This document shows positions 45,626-55,434 of a DNA stretch of 64,000 bases, piece after piece. The position numbers were made by a program, and so were the translations under genes. Source of the stretch: Marinilactibacillus sp042660675. Its GTDB lineage: Bacteria; Bacillota; Bacilli; Lactobacillales; Carnobacteriaceae_A. The stretch's first letter is position 1. Every line of letters begins with the position of its first letter. Location: positions 234,438-298,437 of the forward strand of contig NZ_JBHSUL010000031.1 of assembly GCF_042660675.1 (NCBI RefSeq), read 5' to 3'. Under the pieces are notes generated by a model that made no database searches, was not told where the DNA came from, and was given only the letters and a program-made list of their open reading frames with translations.

Positions 45626-46267
45626 TTGAACGAAGCTTTTAGTAAATTATCAAATGAAAAAAAATCCGCTATTCTTAATGCTGCTTATAATGAGTTTGAA
45701 GAACATGGCTTTAAAAGAGCTTCTACAAATAAGATAGCTGCTAAAGCTGGAATTGGTAAAGGGACTTTGTTTTATTATTTTGGAAACAAGAAAAAACTAT
45801 ATCAATATCTGATCACTTCTTCTTTTGACATTGCTTATGACGAATATTTAATGCAAATTAATTTTGATGAAACCGATTATTTTGATCGTTTAGAAAGTAT
45901 AACCGATCTCAAACAGAAAGTAAGCAATCTTTATCCGAATGAATTGAGTTTCTTGTCTAAACTTCTTTTAACTCCAGAGGATATGGATTGGTCGGATGTG
46001 ATACAGGAGAAGCGTGAAGAATCAGAAAGATTATGGGAAAAGGTTTTGACTGAAAATGTTGATTTCAGTAAATTCAGAGAAGATTTGCCGAGAGAAAAGG
46101 TGCTGAACTTAATCAAGTGGGGACTTGAAGGATATCGTAAAGAACTGGAGCAGAAAGCAAAATCTCTTGGAAATTCAACTGTCTTTTCAGAAGAAGAAAT
46201 CAAATATTTCTATCAAGAATACAACGATTATATTGCTTTATTGAAAAAAACATATTATAAATCATAG
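45626..46267 (+). CDS. TetR-family regulator
   Basis: A 213-aa repressor-type protein with an N-terminal helix-turn-helix (about 10-57; TNKIAAKAGIGKGTLFYYFGNKKKLY) and a ligand domain. TTG start after AGAGGTGAG. It lies 16 nt upstream of an ABC exporter pair and probably controls it and itself through the dyads at 45542-45591. The inducer is unknown. Confidence 0.92.
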   Translation: MNEAFSKLSNEKKSAILNAAYNEFEEHGFKRASTNKIAAKAGIGKGTLFYYFGNKKKLYQYLITSSFDIAYDEYLMQINFDETDYFDRLESITDLKQKVSNLYPNELSFLSKLLLTPEDMDWSDVIQEKREESERLWEKVLTENVDFSKFREDLPREKVLNLIKWGLEGYRKELEQKAKSLGNSTVFSEEEIKYFYQEYNDYIALLKKTYYKS

Positions 46268-46283
46268 TCAGGGAGTGAGTTGT

Positions 46284-47186
46284 ATGAGTTTAGTTTCAGT
46301 ACAGGGTTTATCTAAATCATTTGGTAAAACAGAAGCTCTAAAAGAAGTCAACTTTAGTATGGAAAAAGGAGAAGTTTTAGGCTTCATCGGACCAAATGGC
46401 TCAGGAAAGTCGACAACCATTCGAGTACTTTTGGGACTATTAAAAGCAGACAGTGGGAAAGCAAGTATTTTTGACCAAGATGTATGGTCTGATTCTGTGG
46501 CGATACATAAACGTGTTGCTTATGTTCCTGGAGATGTCAATCTCTGGCCCAATCTAACTGGTGGAGAAGTTATTGACTTGTTCTTAAGTATGAGAGGACA
46601 GCAGGTAGATCATGATAAGAAATGTTCATTGATTAAAGCATTCGATTTTGATCCTACAAAGAAATGTAGAAGTTACTCTAAAGGAAATCGTCAAAAAGTG
46701 GCGTTGATTGCTGCATTTGCTTCTGATGCAGACTTATATATTTTAGATGAACCCACTTCTGGTTTAGACCCACTACAAGAACGTATTTTTCAACAACAAG
46801 TAGCAACCGTTAAAAGGCGTGGGGCTAGCGTCTTGTTATCTAGCCATATCTTATCTGAAGTTGAGCAGCTTTGTGATACCATTGCGATTATCCGTAACGG
46901 AAGCATTGTGGAAGCAGGAACACTTAAAGATCTCAGACACCTTACCAGAACAGAAATTAGGTTACAAACACAAAAATCTTTAAATCATTTAAGTGTACTC
47001 AGTTGGATTCACCACTTTGTCCAAAAAGGCAATCAAGTCGTTTTTCAAATAGACTCCAATAAAATGGATCAATTGATTCAAGCACTACAAGGGATGGACA
47101 TTCAATCTCTGGAAAGTGTTCCGCCTAAGTTAGAAGATTTATTCATGCGCCATTATGAAACGACTGGAGAGGAGGAGGAATCATGA
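46284..47186 (+). CDS. ABC exporter ATPase
   Basis: A 300-aa ATPase with Walker A GPNGSGKST, signature YSKGNRQK and Walker B LYILDEPTSGLDP. ATG 46284 fits GGGAG spacing better than the GTG in frame before it. It overlaps the permease by 4 nt. Under TetR control; the exported compound is unknown. Confidence 0.92.
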   Translation: MSLVSVQGLSKSFGKTEALKEVNFSMEKGEVLGFIGPNGSGKSTTIRVLLGLLKADSGKASIFDQDVWSDSVAIHKRVAYVPGDVNLWPNLTGGEVIDLFLSMRGQQVDHDKKCSLIKAFDFDPTKKCRSYSKGNRQKVALIAAFASDADLYILDEPTSGLDPLQERIFQQQVATVKRRGASVLLSSHILSEVEQLCDTIAIIRNGSIVEAGTLKDLRHLTRTEIRLQTQKSLNHLSVLSWIHHFVQKGNQVVFQIDSNKMDQLIQALQGMDIQSLESVPPKLEDLFMRHYETTGEEEES

Positions 47187-48778
47187 AATCTATAATGGGG
47201 TTTAATTTTTTAACTCGCTTTGTCTTAAAGAAAGAATGGAAAGTTTTGTTCCTTTGGGCGCTTGGCTGCTTGATGTTTGTTTTTGTAGGTATTTTTGCAT
47301 TTGTAACCATTTATCCTTCTGCATCTGACCGAACGGCTATGGCAGCTGCCATGTCTAATCCAGCTATGGAGGCACTTTTTGGAAAACTCATCGGAGGAGA
47401 CAACTATACAATTGGTGCAATGTATTCACATACGATGACTATCCTCACACTGGCACTTTTTTCAGTCGCTTCGATTCTAATGATGATTAGAAATACCAGA
47501 GCTGAAGAAGAACACGGTATGATGGAATTGATTCAATCCTTTCCTATTGGAAGACTAGCACATTCGACGTCTGCTTTATTACTGTTAGTCAGCTACAATA
47601 TATCATTAGCACTACTGACTGGATGGCTCCTCCTTTTAATGGGGGATTCGAGTATGGATTTGAACGGTTCCTTTCTTACTGGCGCAATGTATGGCGCAAT
47701 CGGATTATTTTTCGGAAGTCTTGCCTTACTCGCCGCTCAATTATCCAGCAATAGTAGAAGTGCTACGATGACCAGTTTTTCACTTTTGGGCGCTGCCTAT
47801 GTGATTAGAATCATCGGGGATACCGGTCAAGAATATTTGACTGTTCTTTCTCCACTAGGTTTACTATACAAGTCAGAACCGTTTGTATCTAATCGCTGGT
47901 GGCCTGTTGGAATAGTTTTACTTGTATCCTTTGTTGTTTTAGCACTAGCCTTTTATTTCCAGACTAAAAGAGATTTAGGCGCTGGACTATTGCCAGATAA
48001 AACAGGTAAACATTCAGCGGCTCTTTTTTTGAAAAAACCAATAGGCTTTGTTTTTCGATTGATGAAAACACCTTTAATTGCATGGACGATAGGGTTGATT
48101 CTACTTGGGATCACTTACGGTTCGGTTATGGGAGACGTGGAAAGTCTACTAGCAGGTAATGAGCTGATTGAGCAAGTAATCAGTAGTGATCATTCTCAAT
48201 CCATTGTGACTCAGTTTATTTCCGTTATTATGGGCGTGCTGGCTATAGCTGCTGTTATGCCTTCTATTCAAGTCATTATTAAATTGTCTTCAGAAGAAAA
48301 AAACGGACGCTTACAGCATTTACTTGTCGGAACGAAAAGCCGTGGTCAGACTTTACTGACTTTTATAGCGGTTAGTTTGATTTCTTTAATCGTCATTCAA
48401 GTAGTACAGATTACTGCGTTTGGAATTACGGCGAGTTTAAGTCAGGACATTCTCAGTTTTAGAGAAATTTTTGAAAATGGTCTTGTCTATTTGCCTGCTA
48501 TGGCAGTGATCCTAAGTTTGTCTATCTGTCTATTTGGATGGTTTCCGAAGAAAATATCCTTGACTTGGTTAGCTCTAGGCTATTGCTTTTTTATATTGTA
48601 TTTTGCCAATTTATTTGAAATACCTGAATGGATAAAAGGATTTTCCCCGTTTTACCACATCCCAGAAAGATTAGATGGCGAATACGACTTAACCGTCCTT
48701 TTATATTTAACCCTTGCTTCTGTAGCTTTTTCTGTAATAGGAATCATCGGTTTTAAAAAAAGAGATACGATTCATTGA
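47183..48778 (+). CDS. ABC exporter permease (polyketide-antibiotic exporter type)
   Basis: A 531-aa permease with about twelve hydrophobic segments arranged as two similar halves, like the COG3559-type exporters that pair with TetR regulators. GAGGAGGA upstream. It ends the operon at a strong terminator. Substrate unknown. Confidence 0.87.
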   Translation: MKSIMGFNFLTRFVLKKEWKVLFLWALGCLMFVFVGIFAFVTIYPSASDRTAMAAAMSNPAMEALFGKLIGGDNYTIGAMYSHTMTILTLALFSVASILMMIRNTRAEEEHGMMELIQSFPIGRLAHSTSALLLLVSYNISLALLTGWLLLLMGDSSMDLNGSFLTGAMYGAIGLFFGSLALLAAQLSSNSRSATMTSFSLLGAAYVIRIIGDTGQEYLTVLSPLGLLYKSEPFVSNRWWPVGIVLLVSFVVLALAFYFQTKRDLGAGLLPDKTGKHSAALFLKKPIGFVFRLMKTPLIAWTIGLILLGITYGSVMGDVESLLAGNELIEQVISSDHSQSIVTQFISVIMGVLAIAAVMPSIQVIIKLSSEEKNGRLQHLLVGTKSRGQTLLTFIAVSLISLIVIQVVQITAFGITASLSQDILSFREIFENGLVYLPAMAVILSLSICLFGWFPKKISLTWLALGYCFFILYFANLFEIPEWIKGFSPFYHIPERLDGEYDLTVLLYLTLASVAFSVIGIIGFKKRDTIH

Positions 48779-48781
48779 GTA

Positions 48782-48822
48782 AATCAGACTTCAGTCTACT
48801 AGGACTAAAGTCTGATTTTTTT
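48782..48822 (+). terminator. intrinsic terminator
   Basis: AATCAGACTT-AGTC / GACT-AAGTCTGATT with T-run. Confidence 0.87.
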
Positions 48823-48826
48823 AATT

Positions 48827-48891
48827 TACTGCATCTGATGTAGTAATTAATTAAAAGCTTTGGTATAATCATTACAACGACAGATGCAGTA
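48827..48891. promoter_or_regulatory. padR promoter flanked by inverted operator copies
   Basis: TACTGCATCTG (48827-48837) and its exact inverse CAGATGCAGTA (48881-48891) flank an extended -10, TGGTATAAT (48861-48869). The left copy continues into GATGTAGTA to form a 19-bp near-palindrome. This fits autorepression by the PadR protein that follows. Confidence 0.65.
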
Positions 48892-48933
48892 ATTGTTGTC
48901 TGTTGATCTTTATTACATAAAGGGGTGGGATGA

Positions 48934-49263
48934 GTGATCAGTAGTGACGTAAGTAGAGGATATAATGACTCATTTATCTTATCTATTTTAAATGAAGGCG
49001 ATTCCTACGGATACGAAATTTCTAAACAGATTAGGGAAAGAACAAATGGCCAGTATGTAATGAAAGAAACGACGCTTTATTCAGCCTTTACCCGATTAAA
49101 GTCTAAAGGATATATCACGTCTTACCCAGGGAAAGAAACGCAAGGAAGAAAACGAACATATTATAAGATCACGGTAGCTGGAAAAGGCTTGTTGTTAGAA
49201 AAGCAAAAAGAATGGCAGTTGACAAAATCTGTTGTAGACATATTTTTTGGAGGGGAAATATAA
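48934..49263 (+). CDS. PadR-family transcriptional regulator
   Basis: A 109-aa winged-helix regulator with the family pattern SILNEGDSYGYEI and GRKRTYYKIT. GTG start after AAAGGGGTGGG; an ATG just upstream is in another frame. Its stop overlaps the start of the next gene by 1 nt (TAATG). PadR proteins usually repress adjacent membrane-protein or exporter genes. Confidence 0.92.
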   Translation: MISSDVSRGYNDSFILSILNEGDSYGYEISKQIRERTNGQYVMKETTLYSAFTRLKSKGYITSYPGKETQGRKRTYYKITVAGKGLLLEKQKEWQLTKSVVDIFFGGEI

Positions 49264-50234
49264 TGAATACAATAAAAGAGTATGTAGATAAAATGTTTAA
49301 ACATGTTGTAAAAACACAAGAAACTGAGCAATTGAAAGTGGATATTTTAGCAAATATGGAAGACCGATACATCGCATTAAAAGAAGAGGGGGCCTCAGAG
49401 AACGAGGCAATCGGAACTGTTATTGTGGAATTTGGTAATATTGAAGAAGTGCTAGATGAGATGGGATTAAATCATGAAAGCACATCAGACGCAATAATGG
49501 AAGAGGTCATGATTGTTGAAGAAGATGATGCTCATGAGTATATTGAGACGAGAAGAAGAGCTGGTTTAGGTATTGGATTAGGTGTTTTATCTTGTTGTAC
49601 TAGCCTAGGTGGCTTGTTAGGACTGATATCAATTTTTTCTTTTGAGCCTTTTGGTGTTTTCATAGGATTGACTTGGGCGTTAATATTTGCTGTCATTGGA
49701 GTAGCGATGTTTATCATTCAAGGGCAAAAATTGTCGAGTTATGAAGACTTCAATCATCCATTTATTTTAGTACCTGAGGCAAGAACTGTTATTAAAGAGC
49801 GAATGGAAGCTTATAGAAAATCTTTTACTTTTAGTATTATACTAGGAATTGCAATCTGTGTATTTTCATTTCTCCCTGTAATATTTGCAGCAATGACGGA
49901 AGAAGATAAATTAATTGTTTTTAGTAGCGGGTTAATGTTTACACTAGCTGGAGTAGGCGTTTTAGTTTTTGTTTACACCGGATTGGTTTGGACAGGCTAT
50001 CAAAACTTACTAAACAAAGGCAAATCTGTTGAAGAAGTGACCGAGGCACGAATTAAAGATCAGCGAAATACAAAAATAACGAATATTCTTGAAAATATAT
50101 ACTGGCCAATTTTACTAGTAATCTACTTCTCATGGAGTTACTTTTCTGGATCATGGGCTTGGTCATGGATTATTTTTCCTATAGGTGGAATTTTACAAAG
50201 TACAATTGAATCCATATTTGGTATTGAAGATTAA
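49263..50234 (+). CDS. membrane protein with HAAS/permease-prefix domain
   Basis: A 323-aa protein: residues 1-75 are an alpha-helical prefix domain (VKTQETEQLKVDILANMEDRY) common in proteins paired with PadR regulators, then about six membrane helices and a charged loop. ATG 49263, with GGAGGGG upstream, is preferred to a longer frame starting in the padR gene. Its function is unknown; the prefix domain may contact the PadR partner. Confidence 0.85.
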   Translation: MNTIKEYVDKMFKHVVKTQETEQLKVDILANMEDRYIALKEEGASENEAIGTVIVEFGNIEEVLDEMGLNHESTSDAIMEEVMIVEEDDAHEYIETRRRAGLGIGLGVLSCCTSLGGLLGLISIFSFEPFGVFIGLTWALIFAVIGVAMFIIQGQKLSSYEDFNHPFILVPEARTVIKERMEAYRKSFTFSIILGIAICVFSFLPVIFAAMTEEDKLIVFSSGLMFTLAGVGVLVFVYTGLVWTGYQNLLNKGKSVEEVTEARIKDQRNTKITNILENIYWPILLVIYFSWSYFSGSWAWSWIIFPIGGILQSTIESIFGIED

Positions 50235-50556
50235 TAAATTAGTTAAATACTAAAGGTGTAATCTAATTAGGATTATATCTTTAGTATTTTTTTGTCTACT
50301 ATTATTGTAAAGAAGTAGTTGTTAACAATAAATGCAAAGTGAGATAGCTAATATAATTATAAAAAATATATAATAATTAATACGATGGTTGCTTAATTGA
50401 TAACGTTCGTTACGTTACTTTGATTATTTTAGCACTGAAAAGTCTTTATATTTGCTTCTTCTCATGTCATCATTTATTGTTTAAATTAGAAAAGGTTTGT
50501 GGATCAGTAGATTACCTAGAACTCTTTCATATTAATTATTTTAAGGGGGATTTCGA
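50235..50556. other. 322-nt gap before ABC sugar operon
   Basis: Contains the terminator of the previous gene (50245-50293) and then AT-rich DNA that must hold the promoter of the binding-protein gene. TGATAACGTTCGTT (50398-50411) matches only the left half of a cre site. No strong promoter could be fixed. Confidence 0.5.
50245..50293 (+). terminator. intrinsic terminator
   Basis: AATACTAAAG-TGTAATC / GATTATA-CTTTAGTATT followed by TTTTTT. Confidence 0.83.
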
Positions 50557-51888
50557 TTGAAATCTAAACACTCAAAGCAATTAATCAAACAAGGTTTACT
50601 ATTAGGTAGTACAGGTTTACTCTTAGCTGCATGTGGTAACGGAGACGATAATTCAAGTGGTGAAACTGCTTCTGATGGGAATGACGGTAGAACAACACTG
50701 GAATTTTGGTCTTTCTGGGGATCTGGAGCTAGAAGAGATACGATTGAAGCCATCATTGAAGATTACAATGAGTCTCAAGATACAGTCACAGTTGAACATG
50801 TCTATCAGCCATGGGGAGATATCTGGACTAAATCTCTAGCAGCTATTGCCGGAGGTAATGCACCGGATGTGATTGTTCAAGATATAAATAGTGTAAAACA
50901 AAGAGCAGAAGCACAGCAAGCAACTAATATACAGGAATACTTAGATGCAGATGATATTTCAGGAGACTTTTATCCGCAGCTTTGGGAGACCGTGCTTTAT
51001 GAAGATGAAGCTTATGCATTACCCTTCAACACGGATACGCAAGTATTGTTTTACAATAAAACCGCCTTTGAAGAAGCGGGGCTAGATCCAGAAACGCCAC
51101 CAGCAACTTGGGATGAACTCGAAGAAATGGCTAGAGTATTAGATCAAGGAAGTGGAAATAGCTGGGAACAAATCGGATTTTATCCACGCTGGAATATTGG
51201 GGCTGATGTTTGGGCATTAAATGCAGATGGTGGAAATTCCTGGTTCGATAATAGCGGAGAAGTTGCGATCAATACACCGGAAAAAGTAGAAGCATTAGAA
51301 TGGATGCTTGAGTGGCAAGATTATTATGGTAGAGATACCATCAACCAATATGAAGCAGAATTTGGTTCAGGCGTATCTGATCCTTTCATTTCCGGTTTAG
51401 TTTCTATGCGAGGACAAAATATCAACTATTATACCAACTTGGTGGAAAATGCTCCAGACGATTTTGAATTCGGCGTAGCGCCTTTACCTGAAAAAGAAGC
51501 AGGTAGTGGGCACTGGTCATGGGGCGGCGGATTTGTTTTAGAAGTTCCGGCTAATACAGATCATCCTGAAGAGTCTTACGACTTCATGAAGTACCTTTCT
51601 TCAACTGAAGTACAAGAAGAGTTTGGGATGAACAGTTTTGATATTATGGCGAATGTTGAGGCCAATGAAAACTTAAAAGAACATCCAGATCTTGATGAAA
51701 TGGGTCAAATGATCTACGAACTAGCCGATTCTAATTTGGAAGTGACTACGATCACTCCGGTACCGCTTAATGCACCGGACTTTTCATCTCTTGTAAACAC
51801 AGAAATTGATGCTGCTTTTCTAGGCCAGAAAACAGCCCAAGAAGCACTGGACGATGCACAGGAGTCTGTTGAGAATCTTGCTCAGTAA
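50557..51888 (+). CDS. ABC sugar-binding lipoprotein
   Basis: A 443-aa solute-binding protein with signal peptide and lipobox LAAC, a short acidic linker, and the family body (EFWSFWGSGARR; LPFNTDTQVLFYNK). It binds a sugar outside the cell and passes it to the permeases that follow. TTG start after AAGGGGGA. The ligand cannot be read; no glycosidase is in the operon. Confidence 0.93.
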   Translation: MKSKHSKQLIKQGLLLGSTGLLLAACGNGDDNSSGETASDGNDGRTTLEFWSFWGSGARRDTIEAIIEDYNESQDTVTVEHVYQPWGDIWTKSLAAIAGGNAPDVIVQDINSVKQRAEAQQATNIQEYLDADDISGDFYPQLWETVLYEDEAYALPFNTDTQVLFYNKTAFEEAGLDPETPPATWDELEEMARVLDQGSGNSWEQIGFYPRWNIGADVWALNADGGNSWFDNSGEVAINTPEKVEALEWMLEWQDYYGRDTINQYEAEFGSGVSDPFISGLVSMRGQNINYYTNLVENAPDDFEFGVAPLPEKEAGSGHWSWGGGFVLEVPANTDHPEESYDFMKYLSSTEVQEEFGMNSFDIMANVEANENLKEHPDLDEMGQMIYELADSNLEVTTITPVPLNAPDFSSLVNTEIDAAFLGQKTAQEALDDAQESVENLAQ

Positions 51889-51930
51889 TAAGAGAACTGA
51901 ATAGTCGTTTATTATAAATGATCAATAGTA

Positions 51931-51970
51931 AGTGAGAAGGGGAAGATCATTTCCCTTCTCACTATTTTTT
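51931..51970 (+). terminator. hairpin between binding-protein and permease genes
   Basis: AGTGAGAAGGG / CCCTTCTCACT stem followed by ATTTTTT, only 15 nt before the permease start. Likely a partial terminator that sets binding protein above permease. Confidence 0.8.
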
Positions 51971-51984
51971 AAGGCGGTGTATAC

Positions 51985-52920
51985 ATGAAAGCGATCCATG
52001 CTACTAACAATCAGAGGAAAAATCATAAGCCTAAGTGGAATAAACGTAAAAGAAATGAAGCTTTGTGGGGACTCTTATTTGTTTCTCCATTTATTATTGG
52101 CTTTATCGGGTTTATGTTCTTACCGATGGTCTTTTCTTTTATTGGTAGTTTTACAAACTATAATATTACATCCAGAATGGATTTTATTGGTTTTGATAAT
52201 TTCAGAAGAATGTTTACGAGTGACCAGTTATTCCTGACCTCTCTTTACAATACTGTATTCTACGTTGTATTGAACGTTCCGTTAACGACTGCGGGTGGGG
52301 TTTTTCTAGCTGTACTATTGAATCGAAACATTAGAGGGATTACTATCTTCAGAACGATTTTTTATCTACCAGCTATCTTATCAGGGGTTGCAGTATATGT
52401 TTTATGGATGCAACTGCTTTCTCCCTCAAGTGGTCTGATAAATACAGTATTATCTTGGGTAGGTATTGCCGGTCCTTCATGGTTGTTTGATCCGAATTGG
52501 ACAAAACCTGCATTGATTCTTATGCGTTTGTGGAGTGTGGGGGGAGCAATGCTTCTGTACTTGGCTACTCTCCAAAATGTACCCACTCAATTGTATGAAT
52601 CAGCTGAAGTTGATGGAGCTGGACCTATCAGAAAGTTAAGACACATCACCTTACCATTGATTACACCTATTATTTTTTATGATGTGATTACATCAACCAT
52701 TGGTGCTTTTCAGATATTCCAAGAAGCTTATGTAATGACAGAAAATGGCACAGGCGGCCCAGCCAATTCACTCCTTTTTTACAATCTTCATATGTGGAAT
52801 AAGGCCTTTGTTGCTTTTGATATGGGATATGCGATGGCGATGTCTCTTGTGTTATTTGCAATCGTCATTGTACTGACATTTATCAATTTGAAGCTAGCTC
52901 CTAGATGGGTACATTATTAA
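51985..52920 (+). CDS. ABC sugar permease (MalF type)
   Basis: A 311-aa permease with six membrane helices and EAA loop ESAEVDGAGPIRK...ITLP. AAGGCGG upstream of the ATG. No ATPase is encoded in the operon. Confidence 0.92.
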   Translation: MKAIHATNNQRKNHKPKWNKRKRNEALWGLLFVSPFIIGFIGFMFLPMVFSFIGSFTNYNITSRMDFIGFDNFRRMFTSDQLFLTSLYNTVFYVVLNVPLTTAGGVFLAVLLNRNIRGITIFRTIFYLPAILSGVAVYVLWMQLLSPSSGLINTVLSWVGIAGPSWLFDPNWTKPALILMRLWSVGGAMLLYLATLQNVPTQLYESAEVDGAGPIRKLRHITLPLITPIIFYDVITSTIGAFQIFQEAYVMTENGTGGPANSLLFYNLHMWNKAFVAFDMGYAMAMSLVLFAIVIVLTFINLKLAPRWVHY

Positions 52921-52962
52921 CTAAATCAAAACAACTGAATAATTAGAGAGTGAGGAGAGGCT

Positions 52963-53877
52963 ATGATAGAATCTTCTGAAACAAAATACGTGCAAGACGA
53001 TACTTCGAGTGCATCAAAAGCTCAATCAAAATATTTTAAAAGTAAAAAGAGACAAGAACGAACTGGGAAAATACTCATCTATCTTTTACTGATCATTGTC
53101 AGCCTCGTCTTACTGGCGCCATTAGTTTGGATGTTAAGTACTTCGCTAAAACCTATGACAGAAATTGTTAGATTTCCACCAACTATTCTTCCAGAAACGT
53201 TTGTGTGGCAAAACTATATGGATACGATTCAAGCATTTCCATTTTTTAAATATATGGGCAATACTTTGTTCATAACCGTATTCGTCGTGCTCGGAAATGT
53301 TTTTTCCAATTCTTTTATAGCTTATGGTTTTGCTAAGATAGATTTTCCAGGTAAGAAAATCTTATTCGCACTTGTACTCGCAACGATGATGGTTCCAGGA
53401 TTCGTTACAATGATTCCTCAATACATTCTTTTCACTAGAATCAATTGGGTAGGAACGTATTTACCACTTATTGTTCCAGCGTTTTTTGGTAGTGCCTTTA
53501 ATATCTTTTTATTGAGACAGTTTTACATGTCTATCAATAATGAACTGATTGAAGCTGCACAAATTGATGGAGCTAATCATCTCTATATATGGAGTAGATT
53601 AATGATACCTTTGACCAAACCTGCACTGATTACTGTTGGAATCATGTCTTTTAATGGTGCCTGGAATGACTTTTTAGGACCATTACTTTATATTACACAG
53701 GAAGATATGTATACACTTCAAATTGGACTCCAGTCCTTCTCCAATCAATCAACGACTCAATGGAACTATCTTATGGCTGGAGCTACTTTGGTATTGATAC
53801 CTAGTATATTACTCTTTTTCTTCGCTCAGAAATATTTCATTGAAGGAATGGATCTTACTGGTGGCACGAAAGGATAA
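52963..53877 (+). CDS. ABC sugar permease (MalG type)
   Basis: A 304-aa permease with a long charged N-terminus, six helices and EAA loop EAAQIDGANHLYIWS...MIP. Pairs with the preceding permease. ATG with GAGGAGAGG upstream. Confidence 0.92.
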   Translation: MIESSETKYVQDDTSSASKAQSKYFKSKKRQERTGKILIYLLLIIVSLVLLAPLVWMLSTSLKPMTEIVRFPPTILPETFVWQNYMDTIQAFPFFKYMGNTLFITVFVVLGNVFSNSFIAYGFAKIDFPGKKILFALVLATMMVPGFVTMIPQYILFTRINWVGTYLPLIVPAFFGSAFNIFLLRQFYMSINNELIEAAQIDGANHLYIWSRLMIPLTKPALITVGIMSFNGAWNDFLGPLLYITQEDMYTLQIGLQSFSNQSTTQWNYLMAGATLVLIPSILLFFFAQKYFIEGMDLTGGTKG

Positions 53878-53880
53878 CTT

Positions 53881-54504
53881 ATGGAAAGAGAAAAAAACAT
53901 ACCTAAACAGACTTCGGTCATTGTACGGTTCACTGAATGGTTTGCTAACTTATCCCTTTTAAATATGATATGGTTACTTTTTTGTATTCCAGTCGTAACC
54001 ATTATACCGGCTACTGAAAGTTTGTTTTATGTAGTCAATCGATTGTACAAAGGAAAAGAAAAGCATCCAGTACAATTATTTCTCTCTCATTTCAAAGAGA
54101 ACGGATGGAGAAATTTCAAACAAAATGGGTACTTGTTGGTCATTTACGCACTGTTTTTATTTGACTTTGTGGTGATCAGAAATAGAACCGATCTTCCAGA
54201 CTGGATGTACCTATTTACGGTAGCGATAACGGTATTATTTGTATTAGTCGTATTACTTTCAGTCTATTATTTTTCTTTAAAAAATATGATTGAACTGAAT
54301 ACCGGAAAAAGATGGTTACTATCATTTTATCTAATATTCAAATATATACTGAGTAATCTGGGGTTAAGTCTGGCATTGGCTCTATTATTTATACTAATGT
54401 TTTTGTGGCCAACACTAGGTATTTTTTTTAGTATGAGCGTGCCTGTACTAATCAGCACATTAGTAGTAGAAAGAAATTTATCCAAATTGCATGAGAATAA
54501 ATAG
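53881..54504 (+). CDS. YesL-like (DUF624) membrane protein
   Basis: A 207-aa protein with about five membrane helices and the family start LLNMIWLLFCIPVVTIIPATES. Such proteins are regularly encoded beside ABC sugar importers (as yesL near the Bacillus rhamnogalacturonan genes), but their role is unknown. It begins 3 nt after the permease stop; the end of the operon is marked by a terminator. Confidence 0.85.
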   Translation: MEREKNIPKQTSVIVRFTEWFANLSLLNMIWLLFCIPVVTIIPATESLFYVVNRLYKGKEKHPVQLFLSHFKENGWRNFKQNGYLLVIYALFLFDFVVIRNRTDLPDWMYLFTVAITVLFVLVVLLSVYYFSLKNMIELNTGKRWLLSFYLIFKYILSNLGLSLALALLFILMFLWPTLGIFFSMSVPVLISTLVVERNLSKLHENK

Positions 54505-54516
54505 GTAGATTATTTT

Positions 54517-54560
54517 AAAGACTTTATAAGAGCGATAACGCTTATAAAGTCTTTTTTTTT
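54517..54560 (+). terminator. intrinsic terminator of ABC operon
   Basis: AAAGACTTTATAAG / CTTATAAAGTCTTT stem and a nine-T run. Confidence 0.9.
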
Positions 54561-54664
54561 GTTATCTGAAATCTGATACTATTACAGGGGATAGAAAATT
54601 AGGCTTTATTTCTGTAAACTGGATTTAGAATACCGAATACATTGACAGGAGATGGGCGTTCAAA

Positions 54665-55342
54665 ATGAAGCGGATAATGATTGTCGAAGATGATAATGCA
54701 ATCAACGAATTGCTAACGGATTTATTGAGTGACGAGTATGAAGTGATCCAAGCATTCGCTGGTTCCGAAGCTTTAAGAATAGTTGAAACAGAAAAATTGG
54801 ATTTGATTGTGTTAGATTTGATGTTGCCCGGAATAATGGGAGAAGAATTTATTGTAACTTATCGTGAAAAATCTAATGTGCCGATTATAGTGATTACTGC
54901 AAAAACCGAAATGAATGTTCTAGCAAATGTTTTAGAAATGGGCGCCAATGATTACATAGCCAAACCATTTAATACGGTAGAAGTCGTTTCAAGAGTGAAA
55001 GCCCAACTGAGAGATCATCAAGATGACTTTCAGACTAATCCTATCTATAAAGTAGGAACCATAGAGATGGATGAAACGACGAGAGAAGTTAAAGTAGCAG
55101 GGAGAGTTATATCCCTTACGCAAAAAGAGTACGATTTACTAAAATGCTTTATAGAACATCCTAAAAAGGTGTTCACTAAAGCGAATCTTTTTGAAACAGT
55201 TTGGAATGAAGCTTATTTCGGTGATGATAATACAATATCTGTTCATATTTCAAGATTGAGGAAAAAGTTGTCCGAGCATAGTGGGGAAGACATTATTGAA
55301 ACCGTTTGGGGAGTTGGTTTCAAGCTTAAGGTAATTGATTAG
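54665..55342 (+). CDS. response regulator, OmpR family
   Basis: A 225-aa regulator: receiver domain with acidic pocket E8-D9-D10 and phosphorylated D51 in LDLMLPG, then a winged-helix DNA-binding domain (KEYDLLKCFIEHP; VWGVGFK). AGGAG lies about 13 nt before the ATG, a long spacing. First gene of a regulator, ATPase, permease, kinase set; the partner kinase is at 57180. Confidence 0.93.
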   Translation: MKRIMIVEDDNAINELLTDLLSDEYEVIQAFAGSEALRIVETEKLDLIVLDLMLPGIMGEEFIVTYREKSNVPIIVITAKTEMNVLANVLEMGANDYIAKPFNTVEVVSRVKAQLRDHQDDFQTNPIYKVGTIEMDETTREVKVAGRVISLTQKEYDLLKCFIEHPKKVFTKANLFETVWNEAYFGDDNTISVHISRLRKKLSEHSGEDIIETVWGVGFKLKVID

Positions 55343-55434
55343 AAGAGTTAAGACTTTTGTAAGGTTTACTTCAGAAATTTGAAATCTTTCTACTTTAAAA
55401 TTGGTTTTGTAAGAAAGAAAAAGGAGTGTTTAAG

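Noticed and set aside
50398..50411. cre site before the second ABC operon
   Set aside because: Only the left half matches the consensus; the conserved CA at the right end is missing.
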